NCBI GenBank assembly: GCA_008360975.2 | Contig: CM039184.1 | Coordinates: forward strand, 48,946,797 to 49,010,796 | DNA: 64,000 bases | Direction of reading: 5' to 3' | Source: Lichenostomus cassidix | Taxonomy: Eukaryota; Chordata; Aves; Passeriformes; Meliphagidae | Shown here: positions 43,201 to 58,200 of the stretch, piece by piece | Numbering within the stretch: position 1 is the first letter of the stretch | Layout: every line of letters begins with the position of its first letter | The notes under the pieces: generated by a model | Database searches by the model: none | Told to the model about the DNA's origin: nothing | Seen by the model: only the letters and a program-made list of their open reading frames with translations | Made by a program: the position numbers and the translations under genes

Positions 43201-46200
43201 GAATGATTTCCTCCTAGTCAGTTGGCTTACACTGAATTATGTCTCTAGAAAAATGAATTACAAGGTCAAGGCCACAAATGACAAAATCCTGCTTTTGAAT
43301 ATATAATAATCACTAATAATAATAATAATAATAATAATAAATACTAAAAGGCCTGCTAGTGAATCTTACTATCCAGCAAAAGGATATCAGATTAGAGGTA
43401 ATATACAGAATGTAGTGCATGTGATTTATCACTATGAATTAACTGAACTCCACTTTTGTTGCGTTAATGAATTTTACTTATTATTCAGGTTCCATAAAAA
43501 TCCTATTTTCTTCATTTAATAAAGAGAATTCTCACTAAACATACTAAAAACCATAATGCAAAATCCTTTGACTACATAGTAAGTGTTAAATACTACTAAA
43601 GACGATCCAACAAGGAAAGAGAAGAAAGGAAAACCAAAAATAATCAAACCTAGTTTACAAACTTGCTATCAGGTAGTGAAATACAGAATCACAGAATAAA
43701 GCTGAGTTGGAAGGGACTCACAAGGATGATCAACTCCTGGCACCCCACAGGACATCCCCAAGAACCACACCATGTGCCTGAGAGCGTAGTCCAAATGCAT
43801 CTGGAACTCTGTCAGGCTTGGTACAGTGACCACTTCCCTGGGGAGCCTGTTCCAGTGCCCAGCCACCTTCTGGGTGAAGAACCTTTTTTTAATATCCAAC
43901 CTAAAACTGCCCTGACACAACTTCAGGCCATTCCCACAGGTCCTGTCACTGGGCACCACAGAGCAGAGATCAATGTCTGCCCCTCCTCTTCCCCTCATGA
44001 GGGAACCGGACAGTTCAGTAACACCTCCCCTCAGTCTCCTCTTCTCCAGGCTGAACAGAGCAAGTGACCTCAGCCCCTCCTCATACAGGTTCCCCTTAAG
44101 GCCCTTCACTCTCTATTAGTTTAATCTCCTTCTTACACTGTGGCACCCAAAGCTGCTGCCAGCACTGGAGGTGAGGCTGCCCCAGACCAGAGCAGAGCAG
44201 GACAATCCCCTCCCTTGGCCAGCTGGCAATGCTGTGCCTGATGCCACCCAGGACACAGCTGGCCCTCCTGGCTGCCAGGGCACTGCTGACTCATATTCAA
44301 CTTTCTGCTGACCAGGACACCCAGGTCCCTTTCTGTAGCACTGCTTTGCAGCATCTCATTTGCCAGTCTGACCATACATCCAGGGTTGCTCCATCCCAGG
44401 TGCAGAGTTCAGCACTTTCCCTTGCTAAAGTTTATATGGTTGGTGAGTGCCCAGTCCTCTAATCTGTTGAGGTCTCTCTGCAGGGCCTCCCTGCTTTTGA
44501 GGGAGTCAACATGACACTAACAAGAGTAGTCATTCCTACAGGACTAGGAAAACTTAATTCACAACTATTTTAACAAACTGAGCCCAATGCTTCCTCAACA
44601 TTTTGTGTTAATGTCCAAGAAAGTGAAAAAGTATTGACTGGGAAGAACAAGAAGTACCCAATGATGGCCTATCAAGAGTTAATAGAAGAAAAATCACTCC
44701 AAGCAATTAATTAAAATTACATTTCCTAGCTATAACTATATTAAGGAAATGCAATGAGCCAAATTACGCAAGTTCCTTACAGAAGAGATTTTAAAAGGAC
44801 ACAGCTTCCAGGGACTAACATATCCTTGATAAGCATTTTTATAGGCAAGAAAAGCAACTTTTTGCTAGAGGCTCACCCCCTTCTTGTGTCCTAGGATCAG
44901 AATATGCTTCAGTTCACAAAGAGACATATCATGCCTATACAACATGCTAAGTCCTTACGTGCATCTCTAAGAATCCAAATTGCTATGAATTTTATGATTT
45001 GTCACTATCAATGTATTTATGCTGTGGACATTATGCCCACTGTAACCATGGTATAAACTAGAGAGGAATTGAACAATTTACTTGTGGAGCAAGCAGAGGC
45101 AGTCTAATGTAAGCCAGGAGTTTACTGAGATCTTTCCTTCTTTGTTCCAAATCATGTCGAACCCATGTAAGTAGTGCATTCAGTATAGTTTCTTCATTAG
45201 GAATATTCATATCATCACTTGCTAAAAGCTTAGCAATTTCAGTGGCTGGCAATAACAGGAATTCCTGATTTCTAATTACTTCCATGAAGTTTTCCTGAAA
45301 AAGAAAAGTATTTTAATAGAGGCAACACTGTACTTTGAAGACATTTTATGGAACACCTACTGTATCTTCCCCTCTTTTCCCTCCCTTCATGCCATCTCTC
45401 AGTTGTCCCACTGGACTATTGACCTGGGAGAAGACAAAAAAAAGTAAAAGTACTGAATTATTTTCACCCATGATCATTTCCCTAACTCAGTCATTCAGTC
45501 TCACAGACAGATGTGCTGAAACAATGGAAGGAGAAGTGCATAGACAGAAATGAGCCATAGGTTGTGGATGTTACTATCTTGGCATTGCAAAGTGAAGAAA
45601 TGCTTTCTGAAGTATAGTTAAAAAGGTGCAGTTTGTTCCTGTTGACAATGTAAGATGCTTTGTCAAGCGAAGACCACAACATGCTACAACAACTGGGCAC
45701 ATGTAGCTGTTCTCATTACTGCTAGATGAAAATGTGGCATTAAGTTTTCAGAAGAAATCAACAACACTAATAATTTAATTCTTGATTTAAAATGGATTAT
45801 TTTAAGTTTATTTTACTATTTCATAGGTTTTTTACAGTTTATCTGATTTGACTGGGGAGCAAAACATACAAAGAGTCCACAATATTACACATGCCTTGCT
45901 ACATTAACAATATTTACTTTGATGCTATTAAATCTTCTAATTTTCATTCTGTCATTTTCAGCAACAAATTCTTACTTCAAAATAAGAAATTCACAGTATG
46001 TAACATATCCGGCACTGATATCCAGTTACTTCATAATATGAGGGCTTGCAGTATGTTCTGTAAGTAATCTGATCAATTTAGGCAGAAATAGCAGAAGTAT
46101 GTAGAAACACAATCAGCACCGTGAATTTACAGTGAAAAACCTAAATGTAACAGAAAAGGGTGATGCCATGTCTATCCTCTTTCCCCATATACCTTTACAA

Positions 46201-49200
46201 GGCAGAAAAGCAATGGAAAGCAAAAGCAGAAAAGTAAAATCGCAACATATTCTTGTATTTGGTAGCTCAAACTCCAGCTAAATTCATACTCAAAACTGAG
46301 AGTAACTTCACAATGATAACAGTGTTATAATCATTTTATTAAATGCACTGTGGATTGCTACATAGCCAGCTAATGGGATGCTGGTTTTGGTCTGCCATCA
46401 CACACACCTCCAAAACACCTGGAGAACAAAATGTGTAAGATCCACTAACAGCAAAGTCTAACTTGGCCTAATATGAAAGTTAGCCTTACTTCATGTCTTG
46501 TTTAATGATTTAAAAATAAAGAATTCCACGCTTATAAAAAACCTGCAGATTAGAAGCCCATATTGAAAAAAATAGGATTTTTAGGTCAAAAAAGGGGAGA
46601 GACTTGCAAGAAGAAGCAAGAGGTGCACTGCAAAACAGGTCTGAATTTAGTATTTAAAATGGCAACAAAAAATGACTGCAGTTTGGCATTATATATGCAA
46701 TGGGCATCATGACAACAAAAAAAGAAAACAACATTTCTTTTTATTGCCTGGTCTAATGCTTTCAAAGCCATACCTCAGTACTCCAATGATACTGACTAAT
46801 AAAAAACAAAAAAAAAGCGCTGAGCGAAGAGGAAAGAACTAATTAGGTGTAAACAGTCTACCTTACATGAAAGCCAGATGTATATAAGATGGTTACAAGA
46901 TGTGTGAGAGGAAAGATCAAAGTGACTCCATGCCATGGGTAATTCTGAAAATCAGGAAAATAACTGAAAATTTTGTTGGTGTTCATAATTCTACTTGTGG
47001 ATAGGATTTGGAAAGAAAACTTTTACATTCAATATCTGGAAAGCTTTCCTACAACAAAGATCCAATTGTCTACACAAAAGAAGCACTTCCAAGTGAAAGC
47101 TATAGTAGATCAGAAGGGAGACAGAGTTGTCTTTTCCTCTTTAATTCATTTAACTATTTGTATTACAAAATAAAAGTTAAAATGAACAAATCTATGAATT
47201 AAAAACAGTGAAAGAACTGTATCAATATTCAGAACCACAACCCATGCACTGCTGTTTATTTCACCCTGATATTAAATGCCTGGCAGTAAAACTGAATCTG
47301 AGAAGTGATCAAAATTATTTCCACAGTTTAAACATGCAGTTCACAGGAATTCATATTCCACTGAGTTAATTTTTTCCACTGGCTGCTTTTTTGTTGGTTC
47401 TCTGTCCTAGAGAGTATGCAAGCTGGAGCTGTGCTTTTAGTTTTGCTGAATGAACAGGCAGTGAGCTCTGACAAAGAGAAACGCCAACACTTACTACCTT
47501 AAACTTTCCAAATTGACTATCCGGATCACAGGAAGAGGAAGGGGAAAGCACTTGCATGAAAAGTTTTTTTGTCTCTAGAGGCAACAACAAGCTGATCTTG
47601 CGTAAGTCAGTCAGAGGTATCCTCTTTGGAAAGCCTTTTTCCAACTGGATTTCACCACTTCAACAGCCGTTATGTATAAAAAGCCTGATTTTCCTTCTTG
47701 TTGCTTGCAGACTGTTGCTTTCTGATGGGAACAAGCTCAACTTCCTCTTGCTCCCATTCTATTTTTAAAGCAGAGACTCCTTTTGAGCAGAGTATCAAAG
47801 CATTCCACTGGGAATACAGGCACTCTTTGTTCTATGTCTGGGTTTTTTTACAATCAGAATCTGACAATTCCTCTTCCTCTACAGACAGAGATTCTGAAGA
47901 AAAAAAGAAGGAGCCAGTGTATCTCCTAGCATTCTTAACCTCCTCATTAGTCTTTTCTTTTCTTCTTCTTATGGGAACTCTCTGTGGAAGAACAGGATAT
48001 TTCAGAGAACAAATGGTCTGCAGTTTCAATCCCTTGCTTTCTGGTCCTGAAAGTAAACCATTTCCCAACCCCAAAATTAGCTCCTCAAAGAGCTTGGAAA
48101 CTTTATCAAATTAGTAGCCTGAGGTTTATGTGTTAGCAAAGACAGGGACATGCAGTCCTCATGCTCAATGATGGGTACTGCTCATTCACATAATAACCTC
48201 AAATTCATCCTTCAGCAACTGCAGAATGAGTAATACTGATATTCTTAACCACAAACCTGCCCTGGACTTGTACATAGCAAAAAAATATTAGGAGCACAAA
48301 AAATGTCATGATATGTTTTTCTAAATGATACTTAATCCTTACAGTGGGATGCAGTGAGATGGTTAGTTTCCGTTTACACTGTGTCAGAAGGATGAAAACC
48401 TTGGAGAGCATCAGACCTACAGGTTGAGAAGGACTAACCATGGGGCTCTGTTTAAACTCTGAACTTGGGCAACCAAAAAGAAAGAGATGCTTGACTCACA
48501 GGATCTGAATGAGAGCACACAAGGAATGTAATTTTGTCTGCTGGCTGCTTCAGTCCACTGGTCAACTATGGCATGAATTCACTAAGAACTGAGATATCTG
48601 ACTTCCCGGTAAACTATTAATAGTCAAACAGATGTCAGATACCACCTACTTTACTTTTACTCAGATTTGACTGATGTGTTAACCAATAAACCAAGCTAAT
48701 ATTTGCAGTGTGTCCAGGGTTTGTTTAGAGTACAGCTATTGTAGCTTGACTTCTTGCTGCACTGTTCGTGGATTCCAAAACAGGCTGAGCAGCATGCAGA
48801 AACCTATTTAGCCTTGACAAAGCACTACTGATCTATTGTGCTAGGCAGGACTGAGGGAACTTGAAAGACAGAAATATCTTGGGTTTTCACAGGTGAAAAG
48901 AAAGTGAATGAGTATTTTCCTAGTCAGTTGATTATTGAGCAGGATATTTTGGACTGCAATATCAGGTGCAAGAATGTAAAATCCTTGTTTTAGGCACTAT
49001 CACGATCTTTGGTTCTTTGTGGACAAAAAAAGTATTTAAATTTCTCGTCTCTTCATGCTCCCCAATAACAAAATGAAAAAAAACTGTCCTGGCTGCTGCA
49101 AGAAAAAAAGGACAAATTATCCCTCTTTAATTCCTCCTTCCAAATCATAACTCCATATTGCAATGATTTTTGTTACCCAACTACTGCTTACGGGAGAAAG

Positions 49201-52200
49201 CAAGTCTAAGTATGTCACAACTTTTCTTCTGCAAAATACCTAGTTTGTGTGCTTGGACCCAATCTATTACTCTGTTCTCCTAAGTTTTTCTTCTTATAAA
49301 CATCCATTGACTTGCTCAGAAATCACACAAACTCCAAAACTAATTTTATCAGAATCTTGTAATCTGTCACTGTGCATGTACTTCTGAAGACTTCTGATGA
49401 AAATCAAAATGACTTTTCACTTTGCTTTAAGCATGCATAGCTGAGCAACAATGATTACACAGGGACTGACTCAGACACTATCACACAAGAAGTTTAGAAT
49501 GTCTGCTTTTTCTTTTTTGGTTGTAAATCAGAAAGTTAAAATCTGGATACTGAAGAAGCTACTGACACTTACCTAAGAACACCTCACTACTCACCACAGA
49601 TATTTCATGTTCTGGAAATAACACAGGCTAGGTTTTCCTCATCTCAAAGTATTAACTTCCCTTTTGTTTACTTTTTTGGGGAAAATGAACTATTGGTTTT
49701 CATTCAAGGTAGACTATCAACTGTTTCAAACATGTCAAAAAGGGGTGGTTTTTTTAACTTTGAAGACAGTAACAAAAAGGCACAGAAGGCATTTTGTGCA
49801 AAAAGTCTTTACAGATACAATACTTGCCAGTCTAATAAAACTCCTAAAATTATAACTGTATGCCCCCAATACTATATATAAACTACAGCAAAACAAGATA
49901 ACCTTTGTTTAAAAGATGTCTTTACTCAGATACTTCTCATTATTCTATTAACTCTATTTTAAAACTGTGAAGTGTAAAAATCAGAATTGCTCTTTATACA
50001 GCCTTACATCCACTACTAATCACTTCAGTTCATTTCAGGTTTCACATCATATACCCTGAGGATTTTTTCAAGCTTTAATTTGTAATGTCAAAAATTGACC
50101 TGTTCTGATAAATTGTTCCCCTCTGTAAAAAGACCTTATCACCTGTCCATACAGTAAGCAATAAAGTAATGTAACACTTAAGTCCTTTTAGCATAACATA
50201 CATCTCTAATATGAAGAAACGCAGCACACAGATCCTTCTTATTAAATTACTTTTTAATCACCGATGCGTTCCAATGACTAATGAACTTTATTTAGACAGA
50301 AGAAGCCCATTAACAGAGGTAGACCTAGTGGGATAACTCACTGATTCATCCTCCAGTTTAAACAAATGCTTATTTTTCACCTGAATTTCCTGAATTTCAC
50401 CTAAATTCACCTGAATTTCAAGTCTTCATGTAAAGAGGTATTTTAATGAAGCAGGTGAGATGATAAGAAACTTATTATATGTGTGATAAAAACCCTTAAA
50501 ACAAAGAAGTTGTTTTACTTATTAAAAAAAAGTTAAATGGCAATCAGGGTTTTTTTCTGTCAAAGAAAAACTCACAGAAAAGAATGTGTAAATTAAAATT
50601 TAAGTATTTTATACTATTCACTACCTTCTACTACAATTATTTTAAAAGAACCAGAACTATAAACTATACTCAGTATAATCCCGCAATGTTTTATGCAGCC
50701 CAACACAGCATAAAAGTAATTCCTTGTTTTACAAAGAGAATTTTGCCAGCTACTACAGGTGTACTTAACCCTTACACTCTAATACTACTTAATGGAAAGA
50801 GCATCAAGTAGCTACCACTTACTAGTGTTGAACATTTTCTTTTTTCAAACAGCTTTTAAACAAATGAAATTACTTGGGGATTTATTTTAATTGAAGATTC
50901 AATTGGACTATACATTTCTATGCAGTTTCCATAGCAACACTCATTTCAAACTAAAGAGGCTGTTTCTCTATTACTCATTATTACTAAAATTCAATTTAAT
51001 GTCTCTGTTGGAACTAAACAACATTAAAAGAGGCCTTGGGAAAAATCCATCTAGCACAACTAATTAGTTTTGAAAATGGCTTTTTAAAATCCACCTAATT
51101 TGAATTTCATTCACATCAAAGCCTTAAAAGCAACAATTTTGCCACTGAAGTAAACAACAGCCAAAACTCACAGAACTATTTTCCTCTGGTCTGAACAAAA
51201 GAAAGATAGGTGCTGTAAAAGAATGGCTTTTGGAAAGTTCACAGTCCCTATTTGCTTTAAGTCATGAATTGCCAGTCAGAATACTAAGACTGGAATACCA
51301 ACATTCCCCTTTAAAGATTTATTAGTCTAATAATTCCTACTATTCTGATCTTGGCAGTCCACTTATAAGGAACATGACAATGGTCCAGACCAAAATATAT
51401 GCTTATTCTGAGAAAGAAAAAGTAGGTCAAAGGAGGGAGTTTCTCTTTCCACATGTTTTTTCTATTCTGATCTCACTCAACACTAATTCTAATATTTCTC
51501 AAAGGAATAAACCACATTTACATTACGGTTTCACTGGACATTCTACCTAACTGCAGTCTCCTTATTTTTGTTTGTGCAATAATGAAGACCAAGAATAGAA
51601 ACATATAAGTTACAATCTGCATATTATTTATTGATCTGCTTTGGTAAATTTCAGTGTGTACATGGTATTAAATATACAAGAGATCCATTCACTGTGGAAG
51701 AACATTGTGTTGCATGTGGAAAAAACCCTATCTTAAACTGCAATACATACTAAACTAAATTAATTTAAGCCAAGAAGAAGTAATTTTTAAGAAAAGGTTT
51801 TAAATCAGCAAAACCTAAGGCAGCAAGAGGAAAAGCCATGGATTTCTAATACTAATGACAAGACACAAATTACAACTCTTGGATCTAAGCCAGTATCTTA
51901 ATGGCAAGGTAATGCCATGACACACAGGCAGATTAAGTACTATCTTCATCCCACATCTCTTATGCAGGTCCCAAGAGTTTACACAGGCAAAATTTCATCA
52001 AGAAATGAGCAAAATGCCTCACAAAACTGCAAAGAGCTTGCTTCAGAGACAGTTCTCCTCCTTTCTTCTAATAACTTAACTTAAATAAACTTGTGAGAAG
52101 AAAAAGATGCTTTTAAAATAAAAGATGCTTATTAAGCAGATGAAGTTTACTTAAGCTGGCAGGTCTGATTTTCTATAAATTAACTCTGAAAATATAATTA

Positions 52201-55200
52201 GCAAATTTGTATTTAGTCACATATTGCCTAGCCTAAGATTAAATTCTTTAATGCTTGACATCCCATTGCTAAGATATTAAGGATAATGCAGAATCTATAT
52301 TGCTGAATGCCCACATTCATACCCCAAGTATAACTAAGAACCTGATTACTCCAGTTCATTACAAAAAAGGAACTCTACACTTCCATTTAGTAATGTGTTA
52401 TTTTGGAATAGGTGATGGCAGCTTGCCTACTGTGAAGTCTGTAGTTTTCGACTGTCAGAAACAAGAACAAAATTTTGAATTATTCTGTTAAATGCATACT
52501 ACACAATCTCATTTCTGTTACAGGAAACTGTTAATGCTTGCCTATTTCTTTCCAACTCTAAACCAGCAACTTTACAGTTATTTTGTCATTTTTCATCATG
52601 GGAACATATGTGCATTCTTATTTGAAAACGATGAAGGCTTTCTGGGGGAAAAACATTAGTACTATATTTAGGAAAACATTCTGTATTTTCCATAGTAAAT
52701 AAAGCCTATGATACTTAATGTAACAACATACCATAGTGTAATTGTGAGCCACCTTGTGCAAGTCAGTGCAACCCTGCGCATCAGCGAAAGATCGGATTCC
52801 AAGGCAATTGGACGGGTGAAGCTGCTTCATTAGGAATTTACAGCATGCTTCTACAACCTGAGAGAGCTGGAGAAGGCAAGCTGTAGACAACAGGCACTCA
52901 ATGTTATCTTCTTTTAATTCAAGGCGACCTAGTAAAATCAAAAAGAAGATCACATCAGTTTGCTCTTATAATCTTATAAATTCCCTAAAACCCCAAGGCA
53001 ACAGCATTATTTACAGATTATATGACAGAATAGAAGGCTTCGTAAACATCACCCTCAGCATTAGATAACAAATAGTTTTCAAAATTAGTATGTATAATGA
53101 TGTAAGGAAAGGCAATCCTAATGAGATTCCTTTTTTTGCCAGTCATGATACATTTAATAGATTCACATAATTTGTTAACTAACTGAATACAGTATTATCA
53201 GAGAAACTTTATCCTATCAGGTTGTCTCAGGTAACAGCAATGAGACCTTATTGAGGTCTACAGCTTTTTCACCAGGGAAGGAGAGGGGCAGGCACTCATC
53301 TCTTTGCTGACCAGTGACAGGAGCCATGGGAATGGCAGGAAGCTGTGTTGGGGTGGGGGTTAGGTTGGATAGTAGGAAAAGATTCTTTACCCAGAGGGTG
53401 GTTGGGCACTGGAACAGGCTCCCCAGGGAAGTGGTCACAGCGCCAAGCCTGACAGAGTTCCACAAGTGTTTCGACTACACTCCTGGGCACATGGTGTGAT
53501 TGTTGGGGTGCTCTGAGCAGGGCCAGGAGTTAGACTTTGAGAATCCTTGTAGGTTGCTTCCAACTCAGGATATTCTACAATTTATTTTTATATATTTGTA
53601 AGAAATTAAATAATGTAAATAATTTGTAAAGAGTATTTGAATTCTAGTAATGGAATACAATGCTCACATGAGCACAATTCATTAGATGAAATTCCCACTT
53701 TCACTTCAATTACCTGTGTATGCATATTGAACCAGAGCCCACAATGCCTTTGGCTCCACACCTTCCATCTTGATTTCTTCCTGTCTAGCTTCTCTTACAT
53801 CATTAGTGAACATTGCCGCAAAGTAGTCCGAAACAGAGGAGAGAACCAATCTGAGTGTGACATGAAGGAGAAAAGGAGAGAAACAGAGAGCAAAAGAAAA
53901 AAACCTTAGTCAGCCTGATGTTTGTTAATTTATGATTCATTACTTTGCCCTTTGAAGAAACATCGTAGTGAGAAAAACATTTAAAAATTGACAAAGTGCT
54001 CCATGCTCTAGTTTCTCTCTATGGATAATGGAGTATTGATACTAAACCTACATTTGCTACTGATCTAAACTAATTACCCTTTCAAAGCCCAATGACTTTT
54101 AATAGCCAACACAGACATAAACCCCCCAAAAATCCACATAAATTGAAAATGGAATATAAATATACATTATTTAAATAAAAATAAGATTAAATTCACTTCC
54201 GTTTGTATTATGTCACACACTTTTTTAAACGTGAAAGAATGACTTACCAGTCCTTTTCAAAGTGCTTTAAAATGCTTTTAGTCTTGGTGCGCACATATAC
54301 ATTCAATTACTAATACTGATAACAAAACTTGGCATAGTAAAGGTGGAGATGATACAGAGTAATCTCTTTTGTGGGTATGTACTTAGCCTTTTTTAACAAT
54401 CCTGTTTTAAGATACTGTGTAAGTAACGTTAGTGCACAACAGACATTTCTTTGGATTACTGAGAGTAAAACACTCACTACAAATAATAATGCCACTCTGT
54501 GAAATGTGCGAGGATTTCAACGTCTCAGTATGTGTTCAGAGACTAGGGTAAGAGAGAAAATTACATTAGGCAGGAATATGAAACCTACCATAACTATTTG
54601 GGAGGACTGCTGGTCTCTTTCCTAAGAGACCTCCAGGAGTGGCCTTGTGGCTTGGATTGATTTTTGTGCTGCAGCAGTTCACTGTTGCCTTGCCCATGGG
54701 GAATTCAAAATAAATGCACTTGGTATACATAGTGATCTATACAAACAGCAGGCCCAAGAACCAAGCCTACCTTAAACAGTCCATATGAATACATTCAATT
54801 AATCTAATACTTCAGGCAGTTATGCTGTGCTGAACCATTACATTGGTGTGTTAAAATGACAAAGGTCAGGAAGCACAAAACAGAGTAAAATTAATTGAAA
54901 AGGTGAGCACCAGTGCTTAGGGGAGGATTTGCAGGTGTGTATACAAAGTAATGAAATACAAGGAACTGTCTCGAAGTTAACTGCAAAGTAATAAAATGTT
55001 GACTAATTAATTTTATAATACTTTTTAATTGTGAATTTTCTGGTCATTGACTATTTGGTCTGGCTTACAGCAGGACAGTCTTTTTTTTCCTAGCTGCTGA
55101 GGCAACAGAGTAGAATTAAGAGTGCATGAGAAAAATATTAATTTTAACACCTTGTAAGATTGAACTTTTGTCAAAAGAAACAAAGTTCTGTTCTTTTAAA

Positions 55201-58200
55201 TAATTATGAAATTCTGTTCTTGAAATCGGAAATTTACTCTGTGGCTGACTTGCTAGGAAAAATTAGAACTTTCTACCAAGGTAGGGCCCGGGCACCACTT
55301 CCAGGCATTTTAACCTCAGGTTTAATGAAATCTGCCTTTAAATGAAAATACTGCCTCCCAGAGATCTATGGAAGTGGACTAAATTGGAGACTACATTCAT
55401 GTATCAAGGGAGAATTCCTGCAACTGTTTTTGATGCTAGAAGGAGATGACAAGATCAGATTCCTATGTACAAAACAGGGGGTCTCACTGGAAAGGAAAGT
55501 AATTTGAATAACCAAAATGTCTCTGCAGGTCCAATTCAAATTAAAAAAGGCAAACCAACCAACTTAACATATTCACATCTGGCAGTATTGACTTGGAACT
55601 TTTACACAGAACAGAGCTTGAAAAAGATGGGTCTTCTGCAATGGGAAACAGAACCTAGTACTTAGTCATATCACAGTTTAGGTGTTGTTTTTTTCTTTTT
55701 TTTCTTCCCCCAGCAGTGCAACTGGACTAGGTAGCTGCACTATTGTTTAGAAAACATCTGGACTATACATATTTTAGCAACAACTGCTGAAGAAATGCTA
55801 AATAATAACACGAGGCTCCCAATACCTTCTACCAGAGGGTTGGTATCAACAAATTTCTCCCTCTAATTTCTAGACTCAAGAGTCCTCCAAAAGAAATTAA
55901 CAGAAATGTAATCCATTTACTATTTTTGCAAACATGTGACAGATCCATGAGGAAGTATACATGCTTCACAGTGGTAAGAGCTTTTCACAGAGTGACTTCC
56001 ATATTCTGACAGAGGATGTGAAGTCAAGAAGTAGTTTAATACATGTAATTTGAAAAAGCACAAATTATACTGAGAACAGTTTTGCAATAATTTCACAATG
56101 AAAAACCTTAGAGCAGATATCCACGCTTTTCTCTTAATTAAACTAATTTAGGAAAATGAGTTCTTTCAAAGAAAGAAATGGGATTAAAATATACAGTGAC
56201 AATGCATCAAGGTGACACTGAGCTAGCATAAAAGAAAACAAAGGCAGACTTTCAGCCAACTGGCCTTTTTTCATCCTATCCTTTTCCCACCAGTCAATAA
56301 AAATCAATTACTGCTACACACATGTGATTTGATATTCATTTGTCCATTGATCTTTTAATCTCATAGCTAGTAACTTATTTTTCTTCCAATTAAACTGCGT
56401 TTCTACATACAGACTATAGAATATGAAGCAAATAATACCTTCATATAACTCAAGGATCCATGGAAGATTTTCCCCATCCATATTTGACCTTTTTGCTAAA
56501 AAAGCACTAAAAGACTTAAGTGACATGTATGATTTTTTAAAAGAAAATCTGTGCACTGACTATAAAAACTGACTAAATGACAATAAAAGCTATGCTGATA
56601 TTCATAATCTCCCTGCTAAATAGAGCCATCCTGGCTCTGTTAGCATTTAACAGTGTTACCTTGCATTATATATTAATCACTAAAATTAACGTATTTCTCC
56701 ATTTCAAGAATTCACTGTGAACTATTGATGCTACAAAATACTGCCTCTCTTCAGTATAGAAACTGAAGAAAACTATGGGTTGTACATTCAGACTCTGCAG
56801 TCTTCTTTTGCTCCTAAGAGTAACATTTCTTGCATAATTGGCCCAACCAAAATGCCTACAAAATTAATATATACTGATATTAAAGAGGTCTCTTAAGATT
56901 ACAGAAGAACCCAACCACAAAACAACAAGCGAAAAGGCTTAGTACAGTTGGCATTGTATTGTTTGATTGTGGATGTTGAACACATTTACCTTTACTCTCC
57001 TCTTACCTAATCACCAGCTACTGCTAAATATTCAATTCTGCATAGGTAAGATCACAAGAATTTATCTACTGAATTATATGAAGTAAGCTGTTCTTTTACA
57101 GTGCACAGGAAAAACAGAGAGAAAAAGGAACACATGAATATCAGAATTTTTTGTCTAAGAGATCATAAGATGTCTGAACAATTAATCTCTCTGGAAAAAT
57201 AGTCAACGCAACAGCTATGGTCTAAATACTGACAAAATCTGGGTGTTTCAGTGTATTTTTCTGCTTTTACAGAAAGCTCCAAGGCTACTGATGTCTTTAA
57301 TTTCTGTGGTTTGTATTGATCCCAAATTATATCTACCATGACGGCTTAACTTACTTTGAAGAGTTTTCCACTGAGAGTCAGTAAAATACTTGGCACACTT
57401 TAAAAACTGTACTTGTTGGAACTGCCACAAGCTGCATCATCTAGACAGTTTTCTAGGTTGCTAAAGCAATTACTACGTAAAATGATGACAGCTGCCAAAC
57501 CTGGCAATTTACAGGTTTAGTATCTCCCAACCCATCTCACCTGACAGAATGAAGCTGCTTAAGATCTGAAAGATAAAAGGGACTCTTCCTAGGCAGCTCC
57601 TTGTTTGTGGCTGTGTAACAGCTGAAAACAGTCCTAGGGAACTCACTATCAGCATTCACTGAAGTTGTAAGGCGATACTGAAGAGTTTGTGCTCTTTCAA
57701 ACAAGCTTCCTAAACCCTGGAGTATATAAGGTTTCATTTGCCTTCTTTCCTTCAGTCCCATGTCTTTTGTATTTCCATCTTTCAGTGTCAACAGAAAGAC
57801 AGACAATGGCTCTGCCCAGACTGCTTGATTAAAGGATGTGGAGCAGGCTTTAAATGCCCTCTGGGCAGGAATTTACACATACTTCTCTTTGCTTTCATGA
57901 ATGTTCTAATCAGTGGGTTACTACCTAACAAAACAAGCTTTTATTTGGGATATAGCAGTTAGCTGAATGTAATAAATAGGAATGTAATAAATGACAGACA
58001 TCTGAAATTGCAGTGGACACAGAATAAACACCTGCTATGAAAAATTAATTAAATTAATTAAAGTATGCAAAATTTCTTTATGGAACTGCAAGCTAAAGGT
58101 GCAGAAGTATAATACATTTCTTCCTAGTAGAGATTGATGCCCTTTTCTTACTTACTTGACCTCATAAATAAATTTTTAGCTGTAATTTCAGCACAGAATG

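Larger units (their letters stand above)
40337..45081 (-). other. KLHL5: KLHL5 intron, 4.7 kb, with CR1 and (TAA)n
   Basis: AT-rich intron. It contains a (TAA)9 microsatellite at 43,314-43,340 and a CR1 fragment at 43,684-44,512. Nothing else was recognised. Confidence 0.65.

Noticed and set aside
47698..48114. 138-codon frame on the plus strand
   Set aside because: No recognisable domain. The opposite strand of the same stretch looks more coding-like and is reported as a low-confidence finding instead.
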